Shown here: positions 47,814 to 58,064 of the stretch, piece by piece
How positions within the stretch are numbered: position 1 is the stretch's first letter
Layout of the letters: each line of letters opens with the position of its first letter
DNA from: Chlorophyllum brunneum
Lineage: Eukaryota > Basidiomycota > Agaricomycetes > Agaricales > Agaricaceae
Assembly (NCBI GenBank): GCA_963576785.1
Contig: OY756139.1
Coordinates: forward strand, 1,116,001 to 1,180,000
Reading direction: 5' to 3'
Length of the DNA stretch: 64,000 bases
Made by a program: the position numbers and the translations under genes
The notes under the pieces: generated by a model
Told to the model about the DNA's origin: nothing
What the model saw: the letters and a program-made list of their open reading frames with translations, nothing else
Databases searched by the model: none

Positions 47814-49102
47814 CTAATTGAGATTTTGAAGTTTCATCCACTCCTTGTCATTGGCATTGAAGTCGATGCCTTTTTTCCTCCACCATTTCCTAGCGTCTTC
47901 TCCACCTCCGATTGCATCTTCCAGAGCTTCCTCGATATCGCACATGCGATACTGAATAGGCAGTCCTGACCTGTCCCACCACTCTAGCACTTCTGGTCTA
48001 TTGTGCCTAGTGGCACCAACCAGAGCCTCCTGATCGATAATCAACTGCAAACCTGAACCCAACCACCATTCAAGCACTTCCACTTTACCGTTGCAGCTGG
48101 CATGCTGAAGGGCATGACGGTCGTACTTGAATTCGAGTTGGGAGGTAGCCCACCACTCCAAAACTTCGACATGCCCTGCGGTGCTAGCCATATCCATGAC
48201 CCGGCCGATTTTGAGCGGCAAGCCGCGGGTTGTGTACTGCTGTTTCCACCAGTCGAGGACAGCAATCTGATTCTTGGAGCTGGCGTACTCGAGTGCAGCT
48301 TCTGTGTAATCAAAAGAATGACCACAATTGAGCCACCAGTCAAGTGACACGACTTGACCATTTCTTGAAGCTCCATCAACTGCCTCTGGAACTGATCCTA
48401 GGGCTGGTGGTGGTATGAGGTCTGAATGTTGCTCAAAGACATGTTTCCACCATGAAAGGACGGATATACGACCGTGTCTGGAAGCTTTGATCGGTATGAG
48501 GTCTTCTTTGAATGCAGAGCGAAACGTTTCGTGATGTTGAGAGAGAAAATATTCTAGGACGTTAACGTAACCGAATCGAATCGCGACGACAGCACCCAGC
48601 TTCGTCAGGGGTGTTTCATTGCTCGGTTTAGCGGCGCGGATGGTAGGGAGATGGCCGCTCAGAGTGGCATAATCAATCTTAGTGGCACGAGACCAATCCA
48701 AAGGTCGAGGAAGAGAAGTGGGTATACCAACGGCTCTGGATAGCTCCCAGTCCCCCACATGGTCCATGATAACCGCCATAATCTCGACGGGGAGATCGGG
48801 TGTTGAGGAACGTGGATGGCTAGGGTCGTGCGGTAATAGTGTTAGGGTGGAAGGGGGAGAGGAGGCATCGTGGGCAGCATTTGGGAAGTGGTAGATGTGG
48901 TAGTCGTGATTAGCGAGGCGAGCAGCGAGCTCATGATCTGTGCCTGCAGCTGGAAGGTTGCGGACTTTTAGAAAGAAAGTGAGCTCGTCGTGAGAGAGTT
49001 TCTGGTAAGCAGACTGTGCAAAGGCCAATGGAGATGCGACTGTCTGGGGATGGTGAGGTAAGATGGATGAAGTATAAATGGAGAGGGGATACGTACCAAC
49101 AT
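47814..49102 (-). CDS. SAP-like domain protein with tandem EWW (ankyrin-like) repeats
   Basis: A 6-nt first exon (49102-49097, codons Met-Leu) is joined by an 83-nt intron to 49013-47814; the protein has 401 residues. The upstream in-frame continuation of exon 2 starts only at a TTG, which is why an upstream ATG exon is needed. Residues 1-45 look like a SAP motif (LSHDELTFFLKVRNLPAAGT then HELAARLANHDY). After a PVEIMAVIMDHV helix the rest is made of about eight repeats of 33-45 residues, each with a V-L-x-W-W-type core: VNVLEYF, ISVLSWW, VVSLDWW, IAVLDWW, VEVLEWW, VEVLEWW, PEVLEWW and ARKWW. These resemble degenerate ankyrin repeats of large fungal families. Function is unknown; protein binding is likely. 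Confidence 0.84.
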
Positions 49103-49368
49103 GCGAGAGGAGAGGTATGGAAGAGAGAGACAGTTATAGCGAGGTGGTCCTGTCACACTGGGTCACTCCACAGGAACGTCACACAATTCACTGTTTGATC
49201 GTCCACACTGGTGTCAGCTGACTAGCAGTGCCCGGCAAACCTGACAATTCGCCGGTATATTTTCTGTCCGAGTTGCTCGTTAATTCTCAACAAATCAGAG
49301 AGCTCTATCCTCAAGCAGAACTCTTTGCCCATCGTCACCAGCTCCGGGGCTTCACCAAACCACTGCGG

Positions 49369-49851
49369 TCACTCCAAGTAAATCGTGTCCATACACGGTA
49401 CTAATTCCTCCCAGGTATCCAAATCCACCTCTAATAGTTCCCCTGGCTTATCAACGAACGACGCCTTCAAAGATAGGTTCTCCCCCCTGATTTGAAGTCC
49501 CCTCCTCAAGTATTGGAGGATTCTCTGGCATTTTACTTCAGTCAACCTCAAGAGCCAAGACATCCAACCGCTCACCCGACCGTCCATCGTACTCAATGTT
49601 TGTCTCCCGAATGCCATTGCCCGCTGGGAATACCGGACTGTGATAATTTGAGGCGGAAGAGGCGCGCTTTTTGGAAGGGACAACACAGCAGCCAACGCGG
49701 CCTTGAGTACTTCTGCCTCCCCGGCCACAACAGGACTGGGCGAGCTGATGAGAGTCTCAATCAATTCTAAACACGCCGGCCAGTCAACAACTTGCCTCCG
49801 ATATGGGATCGTATTCGAAGTGTCCGCTGCATGGAGTGGGATACGGGACAT
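49369..49851 (-). CDS. Hypothetical 160-residue protein, possibly truncated by a TGA
   Basis: Single open frame with a good ATG (MSRIPLHAADTS). It is mostly helical in look (CLELIETLISS, AEVLKAALAAVLSLP, MSWLLRLTEVKCQRILQYL). No family is recognised. After the stop (TGA in the context YLE-stop-PQWFGEAPELV) the same frame stays open for 53 more sense codons to a TAG at about 49222, with gene-like composition. The TGA could be a TGG tryptophan codon that mutated, or the extension may be chance. Coding status is uncertain because there are no introns and no motif. Confidence 0.45.
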   Translation of the reverse strand: MSRIPLHAADTSNTIPYRRQVVDWPACLELIETLISSPSPVVAGEAEVLKAALAAVLSLPKSAPLPPQIITVRYSQRAMAFGRQTLSTMDGRVSGWMSWLLRLTEVKCQRILQYLRRGLQIRGENLSLKASFVDKPGELLEVDLDTWEELVPCMDTIYLE

Positions 49852-50412
49852 GGCTAATAAGTTTTGGTGTAAGTTATTATGGAGTGTGAAGGTGGTTAGG
49901 AGTTATAAGGCTCCTACATATAAGGTTTCGATCGAAAACGTGTTAGATTATCGATTGCTGACTAGTCTCGACAATGACGCCCACGCAAAGCCCATTTCAC
50001 AGCCTTTACGGTGCACTTTTGGCCGCCATGCATCAGAATCACCCATCACTCAAGCTTCGAGCTTCAAGTGGGGGTATGGCCTTACGACCCCTAGACACCC
50101 ACGCGCCGTCCAACTTCCCAATCGGCCCTGCATACAGACACTGGGGAATTCAAAGATCTATTTTAAACTTTTCGTTGACCATGTCAAGCTTCGAAGGTGC
50201 CCTTCGGGATTCCTGGCGGCTTGGGATCACCTAATTTCGGCATTGCCACCCAAACGGACCGACGTACATTCCAAGCATCGAAAAAACTACACAGTCAAGG
50301 TTTGAATCCCTTTCACTGGCACTGGGTGTCCTACTACCAGCAGTGGCTGCTGAATCATAGACTGGAACTCATTCCATAATCCACTCCCACCTATGTTCAT
50401 GACATACATATA
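49852..50412. other. Intergenic, upstream of the 160-codon ORF
   Basis: An unbroken plus-strand frame spans 49703-50305, but it overlaps the minus-strand ORF and has no start context, motif or splice structure. I regard this stretch as non-coding. Confidence 0.45.
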
Positions 50413-51261
50413 CTAGGAACTATCGCCTGCGTTCACTGGAGTCGAGCCGAATTCTCGATCTTGTAAACAAACACCAGTCGCACCTACATTCCTCCAGTCG
50501 ATCATCCCAATTCTTCACAAATATCACAGATGACTCACCTACAAACTCTAGAAATCGCCTCAGGTTATTCGGCACGCTGATATCCGCATCCAGCTCGTAG
50601 CTCAGCAGCAAACACTTCAGACTATCAACTGCTCATCATCTCTTGACCTTGACTCCTCTGTACGAATGGGAGAAGGAGCCATAGGCACTCACCATCATAC
50701 GAAAATAAACTACCGAGGTCAGCCGGGTAATACGCGCTCCTCTCGCCAGATATTGTCAAGATGGGTACTAGGGGTTCGTATTCGCTGGTAATGTCGAGCA
50801 TTGCATTTTGTGACCTCGCCTCACTGTGCCAAAGGCTCATCAAACTAGGCTGACGTACTACAAGAAGGAAACCCTACGAATTTGCCAATGCGATTTTGAC
50901 CTCGGATAGTCGTTTTTTTGCTTTGACGATTTGTTTGTCTAACGGAATCGGGATGTACCTCACGATTTGTTTGTTTACCTGCTGCCTGACTTGTGTTCGA
51001 ATAACGGTTTGGATCTGATCCCGAATCCCTGCCCTGTCGGGAATGCATGAATATCTGTAGGCGGATACGGGGACGCACGCACTTTACTCGTGCCTCAACT
51101 TCGGGCTGAATCTTTTTCACCAGTGATTTCAGTTCTTGGACCTCTGCGCGTGCGTCACTCTCATGCACCCGGAATTCCTCTCGTATTCTCAGCAACTCGC
51201 TTGCCCCACTGGTCTGGAGGTGAGAGAAACTGTAAGTCCTCAATAAGACGAATTCTGACAT
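50413..51261 (-). CDS. Coiled-coil protein of a basidiomycete-type family, function unknown
   Basis: Five exons, 51261-51083, 51033-50878, 50823-50693, 50628-50539 and 50483-50413, encode 208 residues. The first 110 residues form a charged helix, probably a coiled coil (ELLRIREEFRVHESDARAEV, RDQIQTVIRTQVRQQVNKQI, KAKKRLSEVKIALANSEARS). A compact C-terminal part has SAYYPADLGSLFSYDGVDSL, LLLSYELDADISVPNNLRRF and LEFVGATGVCLQD. The splice ANS/EARSQNAML replaces an apparent 33-nt intron by a normal 54-nt one. I remember similar short coiled-coil proteins in mushrooms but know no function. The start is weak, because an alternative frame just upstream (DVRIRLIEDLQ) also looks coding and might belong to an earlier exon. 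Confidence 0.72.
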
Positions 51262-51663
51262 CGGTTCCCACCGGTGGCGCGTCAACGGTTGCGAGTCTCG
51301 ACGACTGTGTTTCTAGAAGATGAAGACTCTGTCCGCTGGGATCAGTCAGACCCGAGGATCACCGTGCTAGGTTCAAAGTCAACCCACATCTCCCGAACAT
51401 TGGCGGTCATTGGGTGCAAGATTTGCATCGCATCAAAGTTCTCCATTGTTCAACGCAAGGTGAATAGTGCTCGGCAGGTTAGTTACATTGTCCGGGAATA
51501 CACATTGCACCTAGATAAATATAACATCAAGCTAGGCCTCGAGGGCACCTCGTGTCCATCACCACCCTCGAGGCTTCCACCATTCTGTTCCCGGAAAGTC
51601 AAACTATGCTTTATTTCGACTTCACGCAATGCAACATCAGCCTTGTTCACATAAAGCAAAACT
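51262..51663. other. Intergenic
   Basis: About 400 bp between the coiled-coil gene start and the dehydrogenase stop. ORF 51274-51654 (+) is antisense to leader sequence, has no motif, and is not supported. Confidence 0.5.
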
Positions 51664-52940
51664 TCACAATCTCGGCTTCACCTTGTACTCGATCACGAGG
51701 TCTTTGCCCATACCCATCAATAAAAAGTCGCGCAAATTCTGTAGAGCACGGATTTCCATCTTTTTCTGCGAATCTTGATTCTCAGTACCCATGTGTGGTA
51801 GTAATGTTACTTGAGAGAAGTCGAGGATTCGAGGATTGACCTCAGGCTCATTAGGAAAGACATCCAAACCTGCTGCTGCCAACTGCATGTACGCATAGAC
51901 ACGAGGCGCGGTGCATGGTATTTGTTAGCAGCTCCACGAGTTCAAGTTATGATGAACTCACATGACCGTCTTCTAGGGCCCGAATCAAAGCTTCCTCGTC
52001 AATGACCTTACCTCGTGCGGTGTTGATGAGGATTGCTCCTGGTTTCAGCGCCCGTATCCACTTCTCGCCAACAAGTCCTTCCGTCTCTTTTCTAAGCGGA
52101 ACATGCACACTCAAAACGTCCGCCTGTGCCAACATTTCCTCGACGTTGGCGAAATACTCGCAATACGATGGTGCATTAGGAACTTGTCGCCTGGAGTGAT
52201 ATATTACGCGCATTGGGAATGATTGGACGAGTTCCGCAAGGCGTTGGCCGATCCCGCCTAGACCAAGAATTGCCAGGGTTTTGTCCGTTATATCGTGTGA
52301 GATCCGGTTGAGGCCAGCAGGTTTCCATTTGAGTGCGCGGAGAGAACGTTCTGAGATGGAGTATTGGCGCATCGTGGAGATGAGAAGGTAGAGAGCCGTG
52401 GTGGCTGTTGCATCGTCTACTGCGCCTGGGGTGTTGGAGAGGTAAATTCCTGGATGTTGTTCGCGGTCCGACCGGTCCCACGAAGTCAGCGATGGTCCGA
52501 ATGATTTCATTTGCAACGTACCCCGAGCCTTACATGCATGGACGTCAACTGGGTCATAGCCAGCTCCATTGTGGGCGATCCACTTTACGCTAGAAGGCAG
52601 GCCGTTGATGATCTCTCTGTTGTACGTGCCGATGGCACTGGCAGACTCATTTTCGCGATAGATACCAACGATACCATCATATTTACCCCCGGGTCTACAT
52701 CCCGCGAGAAATGAGGTGCGACTCGGAGAGTCCATGTACTGGATCCCACTTGGTCTGAGTAGGCATGCGAGTGTATGTGTGGGCTGGCACATACGATGAT
52801 ATCGGCGATGTCTCCAAGGAGATCATGGACTTCTTTCTGTGCCCATACGAGGGTGCCTGCATAGAGGTAGTTGGCCGAGCCGAACAGGGTCGAACAGAGG
52901 TCTACCTACTGCAAATGAGAATCTTCGGTCGGGCTCCCAT
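51664..52940 (-). CDS. D-isomer-specific 2-hydroxyacid dehydrogenase (glyoxylate/hydroxypyruvate reductase type)
   Basis: Five exons, 52940-52910, 52856-52795, 52738-52522, 52449-51962 and 51882-51664, encode 338 residues. The NAD(P) fold has LAILGLGGIGQRLAELVQSF. Catalytic residues fit the family: Arg in INTARGKVIDEEAL, Glu in DVFPNEPEV and His in LLPHMGTEN. The segments VKWIAHNGAGYDPVDV and NTPGAVDDATATTALYLL are characteristic of the fungal glyoxylate reductase GOR1 group, which reduces glyoxylate or hydroxypyruvate in the cytosol. The basic residue (SRR in VIYHSRRQV) after the second strand suggests NADPH. The first two exons (31 and 62 nt) supply MGARPKILICSTLVWAQKEV, the normal N-terminus. 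Divergent from the sirtuin locus. Confidence 0.94.
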
Positions 52941-53405
52941 AGTGGCACCTCAGAGGAGAGAAAAAGGGAAGCAATGAAAGCCCTGGAGTGGATGGGTCAG
53001 CTAAATACTGGAATGGTTAATTAATGGCACGCCGAATCCAGGGACTATGTCACAAGACTTGATGATTCCAATAGTAGAGGTCAGGAAGCAATGCCGGTCT
53101 GGGAATCCAAGAAGTTGATGAGGGTGGCGTTTTTCTGGCGACAGGAAGGCTGAAGGGAGGTTTGGGCTGCAGACTGAACCCGGAGTCTTCTGTGGCGCTC
53201 TCAATACAGACAATGGATTTTCCCGTCAATCTCCCGGTACCCGCTGCACGGTCCGAGGGACCCGGGCTATAATTGTTGCTCTGTCAATCAATCAAGTTGC
53301 ATAGAGGGAGGGAAAACTCACAATATAATATAGGCGCTGGGTGACCCCCGTTCCCAAATAGATTGATGACTGGGCTGCTGTATCAATGATATCACCCTTC
53401 ACAAC
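52941..53405. other. Divergent promoter region between dehydrogenase and sirtuin
   Basis: 465 bp with no coding features. It should hold the promoters of both genes. No TATA box in a convincing place. Confidence 0.55.
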
Positions 53406-54582
53406 ATGTCATCCCTCCCATCCTCAGACATCGACGCATTCTGCCAAATTCTATCCAAATGCAAGAATCCAGGAATACTCACAGGAGCAGGCTTAAGCGC
53501 AGCATCAGGTAGGACAGCAACTCAACCCGACGTACATCTACCGGCCAAACTCGGTACTGACCCTCACTTCCGAAGGCATAGAGACATACACCGGTGTCTT
53601 TGGCCAATGGAATAGTACGGTGTGGACATGCTACTACTCTAGTGCAAACAACATGACTGAAGGAAAGACTTAGAATCCTGCTGACGTCGCTTCGATCCAG
53701 GCATGGAACGAAGATCCTGGCAAGGTATGGTCTTACAATCACCATAGAAGAGACATGTGAGCACCATAGCACTTTGCCAGTTAGAAATTAAGACGATCCG
53801 AATAAGCTGCCTAAAAGCATACCCGAATGTTGCCCACACTACCCTCGCCGCACTCTCCCTCCCTAGTACACGCGCCCGACTCCTGCCCTCTCTCCGTGCC
53901 CCATCTAAACCACCTCTCCACATCACACAAAATATCGACGGGCTTTGTCGGCGCGCAATTGATGCAGTTCTTACGACACAAAGAGGCAGTGACATGAGCG
54001 AGAATGAAAAGAAGCTCGCACATGAGCGCCATATAGAGATGGACGGTTCTGTGTATCGAACCATCTGCACGCAGTGCAACTCTATCAAATGGACAAGGGA
54101 AACGCCTCTGGCGCCAATTTTTGCCAACCCCGATGTGGCAAATAACAGGGAGAGGATCCCTGTGGACCAGCTACCTCGGTGTGGTGGCCTTCTTGGTCCG
54201 GCTCAAATCGCTATGGTCGCTGTGGCGGACTGCTACGCCCCGGTGTTGTGTGGTTCGGCGAGGTTCCAGAGAGTCAGGGCGAAATCGTTCGTCACTTGAC
54301 AAAGATGGATGTTCTACTCGTGATTGGGACAAGTTCCTTGGTGAGTTGTCCCCTTACAGGCTTGTCTGATCATCCTTGGCCTCATTTTGGGTAACGCAGG
54401 TGCAACCTGCCAACTCTTACGCTGGTACGGTGAAAAAGAACGGGGGAACTGTGGCCGTCTTTAACTTGAGTGCCTCTCAGGGGGATGTCCAAGCAGATTT
54501 CACATTTTATGGTCCATGTGAGCAGACACTTCCAACGCTGTTCCAGAGGTTGGGAGAGATCAACGATGCAAAATCGGGGTGA
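53406..54582 (+). pseudogene. Damaged class III sirtuin (SIRT5-like NAD-dependent deacylase)
   Basis: Splicing of 53406-53508, 53576-53619, 53674-53756, 53807-54340 and 54400-54582 reads a SIRT5-like protein: [64 protein letters not shown], then NSYAGTVKKNGG. Exon 4 changes frame between LPRCGG and [11 protein letters not shown] near 54181-54192. No AG acceptor lies in that stretch, so an intron cannot repair it; one missing base would. The catalytic histidine of the family (E-M/I-H-G) is Asp here (IEMDGS, codon 54042-54044), and the FR that follows GIP in active sirtuins is YT. The Tyr of the Y-x-x-R pair that binds succinyl or malonyl groups is Asn in WSYNHHRRD. The zinc cysteines are present. 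I infer an inactive, decaying copy; a sequencing error could explain the frameshift but not the substitutions. Confidence 0.8.
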
Positions 54583-54853
54583 GATCGGTGGTTGCAACCA
54601 CACTTTCCTGTATGAACATGCTGCGGTCTATTTACTAGGTAAGCTTTGAGCCCAATTTGTGTATACTTAGCCAGCAGAACGCCAACGGGTATTGTACCTA
54701 TCCTAGATTGGATAGTACATATAATCTTGTGAGACGTGATATATCCATTAGTTTGTGACCACTTGCAGGATTGTCATCTGTTTGGAACAAGGTATCTACA
54801 TTAACAAGGTTGACGAGAACAAATCTATTTTGAAATCATTTAGCCTGTAATAG

Positions 54854-56450
54854 CTATACTTCGACTTCAGATAGGGTTAGGCACGACACACAAGCACAAC
54901 ACACCCGTGTAATCAAATCCGAGAATTTTTTATTCTTCCCACATTCATCAATTGCATTCTTGGCCCTCGGAGTACTCAACACCTTCAGCTCGTGAAAATT
55001 CCTCAGATACCTGGGTTTGATTTCAGTATTATCCTTCTCTAGGACGGAAGCAGGCTCACCTCAGACACGTCTCTTCTTTGAACTCGGCGTATATCTTACG
55101 ATTGAACCTCCTCTACATGGCATCAACGATAAGTGCAACCAAAGGATAGCCAGCAACTCACCTCGTTCTTCCTCGTATTCTCCTCATATAGATGATTCTG
55201 ATGAATGATAAAATGGTCTGAGAGAACATAAAACGAGATTCCCGCGAGATACATCTCGAAAAGGCATGCCGCCTTGTTCCCGCCGTATCCAATAAATCTC
55301 TCGTCACACCTTTTTCCGTTCCAGAGTCAGCGTCGTGCGAGCTAGAAGATGAAGAGGGTTGGACGTACCACGGCGGACCGTCTTTTCGGAAAATCGTATA
55401 AGGCTCGTACGACGACTGGAACTGGATGACTTTGTACACTTCACCAGGCTCTGCGGTGTAATACCGTTCGTAGTCGGTGCTGTTGTGTCCTGGGGACCAT
55501 GTTTCGTGGAACATCCCTATCCGGTGTTGCTGTACCAATTCCATCAGGCCCTGTGTAAAGATACTGTCAGGACTAGTTCCAGCCCAATCAGTGAATGGTG
55601 CACTTTTTTCGTTTTCGGGAACGTCCTGTACTCCTTCCCCTCTTCGTATTTCACGTACTCGAAAGCAGGCACGACGAACGCGGCCATCCCGCTTTTGAAC
55701 ATCTCCCTCGCGCCTTTTCCGTCTATACCACTACCAGCCGCAAGAAGAGTCCTCAATGCTTCCCTGAAATCTGTACAGATATAGAAATCCACGTCAAGCA
55801 TCATGACATATTCTGTCCTTGCAAACAACCTCGCGATATTTCTCCATGTATTGAACTGCCGATCAAACGTATCGAGGACAAGGTGCACGTCGACGTAAGT
55901 CGCCATGTTTACTGTCGTGCTGTATAGCTTGTGCAAGGAGTCGAGGAGCTGAGGAACGTTTTCAGTTGCGTTGTTGATGTGGAAGGTTACTGATATTGGA
56001 CCTAGTGAATATTTGGGTAGCATATATCGACTACGTGCGACGGTGAGGAGGAGGGATACCTTGATACCGTTCAACGAGACGCGCAAGAATTTCGAACCGA
56101 TTGCTTGTGATGAGGCTGGTTATGGTTATATCTTCCTTGTCGAATGTGCCGGTGGCGCGATAGTAGTATGGAATGATTTGACTTGGTTTCATGAGATGGG
56201 GAAACGCCTTGGATAGCATGATGTCTTCTTCAATCGAATGGTGTCCGAAGTCTGCTGAATTTAGGATCATTTGTCCCTTGGAATCGTAGTTATGGAAGGT
56301 AGTGGGGTCATTTGGGCCAGGCCATGGACAGCGCGTGGGTTGTGGTGCCCCCTTCGTGTTTTTTGATGAGGATAGCAATGTGGTTGTGGTGAACAGGACA
56401 GAGACGATCAAGTAAATAGCAATGCAAACGTGCACCAGTTGGTGAAGCAT
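54854..56450 (-). CDS. Type II membrane glycosyltransferase, GT49 (LARGE-like)
   Basis: Six exons, 56450-56060, 56001-55604, 55550-55369, 55309-55162, 55112-55060 and 55010-54854, give 442 residues. The N-terminal signal anchor (VHVCIAIYLIVSVLFTTTTL) places the catalytic part in the Golgi lumen. The DxD metal-binding motif is in YVMMLDVDFYIC. Downstream, GMFHETWSPGHNSTDY, SYEPYTIFRKDGPPW, CDERFIGYGGNKAACLFEMY and FYVLSDHFIIHQNHLYEENT are typical of the GT49 family, related to the glucuronyltransferase domain of LARGE and B4GAT1. Fungal members probably elongate cell-surface glycans; the acceptor is unknown. The last two exons add a basic tail (RRFNRKIYAEFKEET). It lies 107 bp from the GlcNAc kinase on the same strand. 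Confidence 0.9.
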
Positions 56451-56557
56451 AATCTGTCAAGGTGGTCAGAAGTGGTAGAGAAGAGACAATAATAGGACGC
56501 ACTTGAACAAGTATATTTATCCACAATACAAACTACCTACAAAACAAACAAAGACTT

Positions 56558-57619
56558 CTATGATCTCTTGTGGCCAGCAGCCAACGACACTGCGCCCGTC
56601 TCCGCCGCATCGTCGATAAACAACACACGCTTAAACTCATGTCCTTTCGCTCTAAATCCCTCTAGAATCATCTCGCGGTACTTGTTCACGCCTGCAAGGG
56701 ACCCGCCAAACGACAGCACGGCATCTTTCGCCTCAACCAACCTCGGCTTTTCCTTCGTCGGTGTTCCAATCACCGCCAATGCGGTATCAACCAACGTCCA
56801 AGCACACTTCCTCAACACCGCCAATGCGAGAGGATCGTTATCTTCAAACGCCGCTTCAAACACGACAGGCGAGAGCATTGAGAGCCTCTTCTCCCGCACG
56901 AAATTCACCGCGGGCGCATCTGGGCCTACGACTGCGCCAGGAATAGGGTCAGGGAGGTAGACACACTTGAGGATCTCCATCACATCCGTGATGCAGAACC
57001 TCGACAGAATCTTGTCCTGTAGTTTACTCGGTTGTAGGGGTCCTTCTTCGACCGAGGCTTGGTCGTTCCTCGCAAGGATCTGTCGTATGGCCTCACGGCC
57101 AACATCAAACCCTCCTCCCTCGTCTCCCAAAATCCAACCCCAACCCCCTGCACGTCCACACTCCACAATCTGCCCATCCAACTCTTCGAATGAGACGGCA
57201 ATGGCACCCGTTCCAGCAATGATGGACACCGCCTTTGAAACGTCATTGTACAATCGGATGGGGGCCGCAAGGAGGTGGGTATCATTGGTCACCATCAAAT
57301 TTGGGCCAGGAGGGACCCCGACGAGCGTAGAGAGAGGTATAAGAACGCTCTTTATGGCGGCTGGAGAGTCAGCGCCAGATGCTCCGAACCATGCGGTTGC
57401 AAACGGGGTAGGACCGGTAGGAGGCAAGTCAGCTGGAAGGGACGCAGAGGCAAGGGCGTCTGTGACTGCAGCTCGGACAGCAGAGATATAGGCATCGCTG
57501 GTGAGATAAGTGAGATTCGAGGGTCCAGCGTAGCCGCGACCGACGATGTTTCCGTCGCTGTCGGCGATGACGGCTGCGGTCTTGCTACCTCCACAGTCGA
57601 CGCAGAGAACGAAGGACAT
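56558..57619 (-). CDS. N-acetyl-D-glucosamine kinase (BadF/BadG ATPase family)
   Basis: Intronless, 353 residues, rare for this neighbourhood. The ASKHA-fold phosphate loops are clear: VLCVDCGGSKTAAVIADSDG at the N-terminus, VSIIAGTGAIAVSFE for phosphate 2, GGWGWILGDEGGGFDVGREA and the adenosine motif LSFGGSLAGVNKYREM. This is the GlcNAc kinase signature, which phosphorylates N-acetylglucosamine from chitin turnover at C6 in the cytosol. A neighbouring glycosyltransferase does not imply a shared pathway. The start ATG (57619) is immediately before SFVLCVD, the expected first strand. Confidence 0.93.
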   Translation of the reverse strand: MSFVLCVDCGGSKTAAVIADSDGNIVGRGYAGPSNLTYLTSDAYISAVRAAVTDALASASLPADLPPTGPTPFATAWFGASGADSPAAIKSVLIPLSTLVGVPPGPNLMVTNDTHLLAAPIRLYNDVSKAVSIIAGTGAIAVSFEELDGQIVECGRAGGWGWILGDEGGGFDVGREAIRQILARNDQASVEEGPLQPSKLQDKILSRFCITDVMEILKCVYLPDPIPGAVVGPDAPAVNFVREKRLSMLSPVVFEAAFEDNDPLALAVLRKCAWTLVDTALAVIGTPTKEKPRLVEAKDAVLSFGGSLAGVNKYREMILEGFRAKGHEFKRVLFIDDAAETGAVSLAAGHKRS

Positions 57620-58064
57620 GGCAAAAGGAGGGAGGATGGGGAACGGTGCACATGCATCTGGTCTCTATTTGGGCGCAACACAAGCCGCCTTGATCGTCAG
57701 TCCACATCCCTCCCTCCGGACCGGCCCTAATCTTCCCACGCCCCGCCGGCTATATATCCATGCAGTTTTCTCGCTCCCGCTTCCTTGTGCGGCGGCACGG
57801 CCATCTCATTTCCCCATGTTGCTCATGGCTGCGTGGTCGATCTGACCTTTCACGCGGTCGTTCAGAGTGTCAGGCCGTGCTCTGAAGAATTCGGACATCT
57901 CAGAACCCTCTTCCTTCTCTGCTACTCATTGTCGAGAAGTTGGGTCGGCAGTTCGTACACACCATCGTTAATCATAGTCTAAATGTGCATTGTGTTTTCG
58001 AACAGCAGAGATTAGAACAGATGCGTAGAAAAATATTATCCTATAGAACCACCGTAAATGAAAA
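57620..58064. other. Intergenic, promoter region of the GlcNAc kinase
   Basis: 445 bp with short ORFs only. It contains a CTATATATC TATA-like element at about 57750-57758 on the plus strand (GATATATAG on the minus strand), about 135 bp upstream of the kinase ATG on its strand. It also holds the 3' end of the first ERV14 copy. Confidence 0.5.

Noticed and set aside
50845..50877. A 33-nt intron in the coiled-coil gene
   Set aside because: Using the later acceptor gives a normal 54-nt intron and the sequence ANSEARSQNAM without extra residues.
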